Both the position numbers and the translations under genes were made by a program. From an uncultured Clostridia bacterium (GTDB taxonomy: Bacteria > Bacillota > Clostridia > Christensenellales > CAG-138), in assembly GCA_937913075.1 (NCBI GenBank), contig CALEPU010000273.1:1-5695 (forward strand): 5,695 nucleotides of DNA, read 5' to 3'. Below the pieces are notes generated by a model, which worked only from the letters and a program-made list of their open reading frames with translations, did not search any database and was not told the DNA's origin. Every line of letters begins with the position of its first letter. Position 1 is the first letter of the stretch. This document shows, piece by piece, positions 3,774-5,695 of the stretch.

Positions 3774-5695
3774 GTGAACAAGCGTTTTTCAAAATTCCTT
3801 GCTCTGATCCTTGCGGTCATCATGATAATGACCGCCGTGCCCGCCTCCGCGGTGGTCCTGATCGACCGCGGCGATTTAAGCGGCTTTGACAGGCCCGAGC
3901 TGCTCGATCCCGTCAAGTACCCCGCTCAGTCCTTCAGCGCTGAGCTCGAGGGCGGTCTTCGCGTCTCTGTCGAGGCCCCGGAGGACGCCCTTCCCAAGCA
4001 TACCAAGATGGATGCTGTCATTGTCGATCTTGCCGCCGTCCAGGCCATTATTGACAGCAGCAATTCCGTCAGCGGGCGCGCTCTCGCGGCTGTGGATATC
4101 ACCTTCTCCCTTAATGGCAGTGAGATTCAGCCGCATGTCCCCGTCAGCGTCTCCATGTATATGCCCGGGCTCGAGGCTCATTCCAGCCTCTATGTCCTCC
4201 ATATTAATGCCAAGGCGTCTGAGCTCAGGTCGCTTACTCCCTCCGTGCAGGAGGTCGGCGTTACCTCCATCGGCGAAGATACCGTTACCTTCTCTGCCGA
4301 TTCGTTCTCCATCTATGTAGTTGAAGAGGGCGAGGAGGGTCATACCCTCACCGTCGATTTCATCGATTCCAACGATGCTATCGTCAATAAGCAGATCATC
4401 AATACCGGCAAGATCGACGCCAATACCCTCTATGATCCCGGCGTCCCTACCCTCGAGATCAATCAGTCCTTCCGCGGCTGGCAGGTCAATGGCGTCAATG
4501 GCGATGGCACCGGCTTCTTCACTGCCGGCACTACCTACAAGATAGACGACATCAACTCTGTTTTAAATGAGCATAAGTCCGATTTCTCTGCCGACGTCAG
4601 CGTCAGCTTCAAGGCCGTCGTTGTAAACGTCGTCCTCGTTACTTACCTCGATCAGAACGGCTCCGTCTATCTTATTAAAGACGTTGAGATCGATCCTGAT
4701 TCCGGTACCGGTACCTTCACCTACGACAGTAACTTTGCCGTTGCCGGCGCTGGCAAAAATTGCGCCGGTTGGGTAGAGTATTCCGTCAACGGTACTCTCA
4801 CCGGCAATGTCCTCACTACCGGTGATGCTCCTACCTACGCCTCGGGCGTCACCTTCTTCGCCGCCGGCTCCGTCGGCACCGCTTCGCATGACCGCGAGGT
4901 CGTCCTCTTCCCCTATATCACCTCCGGTACTTGGCTTAAATTCAACAGCAATATCGGCACTCAGGACGATACCCCTGCGACTTATATCGCGCCGAGGTTC
5001 GTTCCCGATGGCTCCGCCCCGCAGACCGTTAAGCCCGCTGATCCCACTCGTACCGGCTATAACTTCGAGGGCTGGTATGTAGATCCCGATGGCAATACCC
5101 CTTTCGATTGGAGCAGTACCGACTGGTCCTCTACCCTTACCGATAATACCGTCTATGCTAAGTGGGATGGTCTGCAGGTCTCCTATTCCGTCGTCTTCTG
5201 GCAGCAGAACGTTACCGATAGCGTCAACGCTGCGAATAAGGATAAGAGCTATTCTTATGAAAGTACGGATTCCTCTCGTACCAAAAAGGCGGGTACCTAC
5301 GTTACCATCAATACCGATACCGCGGGTACTACCGCTGATAACCGCCTCGGCGGCAACAGCACTACCTCCATCGGCAGGATGGGCTATTATTTCACCTATA
5401 ATGCAACCAACTCCGATACCGGCTCCGTGCTCGTCAAGGGCGATGGCTCCACTGCGCTCAACGTCAGGTATGACCGCAGGACGATTACGATAAACTTCTA
5501 TTCGGGCTTCACAAGGTCATCTTCTACTACAACAAGCTATAAAGAAGATGGTTGGTATTATGCATATTTAAATTATGAATATCGCCTTGTTCAGCTCTAT
5601 TACTATTCCTCAAATAACACAAATTACTGGGCATTTAATTATGGTGATACCAGATACATAGCAAACAACTACAAGCTATATAAAGCTACCCTTCC
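3774..5695 (+). CDS. Secreted adhesin-like surface protein with InlB B-repeat-type module, 3'-truncated by window edge
   Basis: An uninterrupted frame of 640 codons begins at GTG 3774 and leaves the right edge. Residues 1-26 are a classical Sec signal peptide: NKR positive end, hydrophobic core (about 8-22), and cleavage expected after PASA (23-26). Residues 27-185 form a non-recognised N-terminal domain rich in beta-prone sequence. An acidic linker VEEGEEG (183-189) leads to two similar beta modules, about 190-283 and 285-365, each starting with a hydrophobic VxFxD or VxYLD strand and containing a GW (235-236; 332-333). Residues about 376-466 resemble the Listeria-Bacteroides/InlB B-repeat: RTGYNFEGWY (426-435), then DPDG (437-440) and NTVYAKW (458-464). 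Residues 470-568 (starting YSVVFWQQ, ending LNVRYDR) resemble the segment that commonly follows in large clostridial surface proteins. The only cysteine is C330. A cell-wall anchor, S-layer-homology domain or other attachment signal would lie beyond the window. Role in adhesion is inferred from architecture; the ligand is unknown. Confidence 0.93.
   Translation, partial: MNKRFSKFLALILAVIMIMTAVPASAVVLIDRGDLSGFDRPELLDPVKYPAQSFSAELEGGLRVSVEAPEDALPKHTKMDAVIVDLAAVQAIIDSSNSVSGRALAAVDITFSLNGSEIQPHVPVSVSMYMPGLEAHSSLYVLHINAKASELRSLTPSVQEVGVTSIGEDTVTFSADSFSIYVVEEGEEGHTLTVDFIDSNDAIVNKQIINTGKIDANTLYDPGVPTLEINQSFRGWQVNGVNGDGTGFFTAGTTYKIDDINSVLNEHKSDFSADVSVSFKAVVVNVVLVTYLDQNGSVYLIKDVEIDPDSGTGTFTYDSNFAVAGAGKNCAGWVEYSVNGTLTGNVLTTGDAPTYASGVTFFAAGSVGTASHDREVVLFPYITSGTWLKFNSNIGTQDDTPATYIAPRFVPDGSAPQTVKPADPTRTGYNFEGWYVDPDGNTPFDWSSTDWSSTLTDNTVYAKWDGLQVSYSVVFWQQNVTDSVNAANKDKSYSYESTDSSRTKKAGTYVTINTDTAGTTADNRLGGNSTTSIGRMGYYFTYNATNSDTGSVLVKGDGSTALNVRYDRRTITINFYSGFTRSSSTTTSYKEDGWYYAYLNYEYRLVQLYYYSSNNTNYWAFNYGDTRYIANNYKLYKATL

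Noticed and set aside
3876..4343. 155-codon minus-strand frame opposite the start of the surface protein
   Set aside because: It exists because the surface protein uses pyrimidine-ending codons; I found no family and the plus strand has promoter, ribosome binding site and signal peptide.
3886..5493. Chain of plus-strand Ser/Pro/Ile-rich frames (3886-4320, 4321-4545, 4807-5082, 5089-5493)
   Set aside because: All lie in a shifted frame of the GTG-started surface-protein gene and show only low-complexity composition; they are shadows.
5490..5695. Diversity-generating retroelement variable region in the Tyr/Asn/Ser-rich end
   Set aside because: The composition is suggestive, but no template repeat or reverse transcriptase is visible in the window, and the segment is not shown to be C-terminal.

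Overview
The window looks like chromosome from a Gram-positive anaerobe of the Clostridia type, possibly a gut Oscillospirales/Ruminococcaceae relative. Reasons: strong AGGAGG-type ribosome binding sites about 7 nt from start codons, near-consensus vegetative-sigma promoters, a Firmicute-style L13-S9 operon, and a secreted protein with an InlB-type B-repeat. The taxonomic call is an inference from gene content and style, not from a marker-gene comparison.

Layout, left to right. (1) Positions 1-1199 hold the 3' part of an RNase E/G family endoribonuclease; its start lies before the window. (2) A perfect TTGACA-N17-TATAAT promoter at 1231-1259 and a leader of about 105 nt precede rplM (L13, 1371-1802) and rpsI (S9, 1822-2217). 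The pair ends at a clear intrinsic terminator (2228-2261). (3) A family 2 glycosyltransferase (2317-3333) follows, more AT-rich than its neighbours over most of its length. (4) The 440-base gap 3334-3773 contains a possible 50-residue minus-strand gene with an ideal Shine-Dalgarno (3389-3541), then a strong promoter (3663-3691), a hairpin at the expected 5' end of the mRNA and an AGGAGGG site. (5) A GTG-started reading frame runs from 3774 off the right edge (at least 640 codons). It encodes an exported, multi-domain surface protein with a clear signal peptide and an InlB B-repeat-like module. This is the largest gene in the window. Overlapping ATG-to-stop frames in the same stretch are artefacts of its pyrimidine-ending codons.

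The left half is core RNA-processing and translation machinery. The right half is accessory cell-surface biology: a sugar transferase and a large adhesin-like protein. I see no tRNA, rRNA, CRISPR array, insertion sequence or phage gene, and no clearly new biological system. The points most worth checking are the sharp change in codon use and amino-acid composition near position 5480 inside the surface-protein gene, the small divergent gene candidate, and the ribosomal-protein leader.
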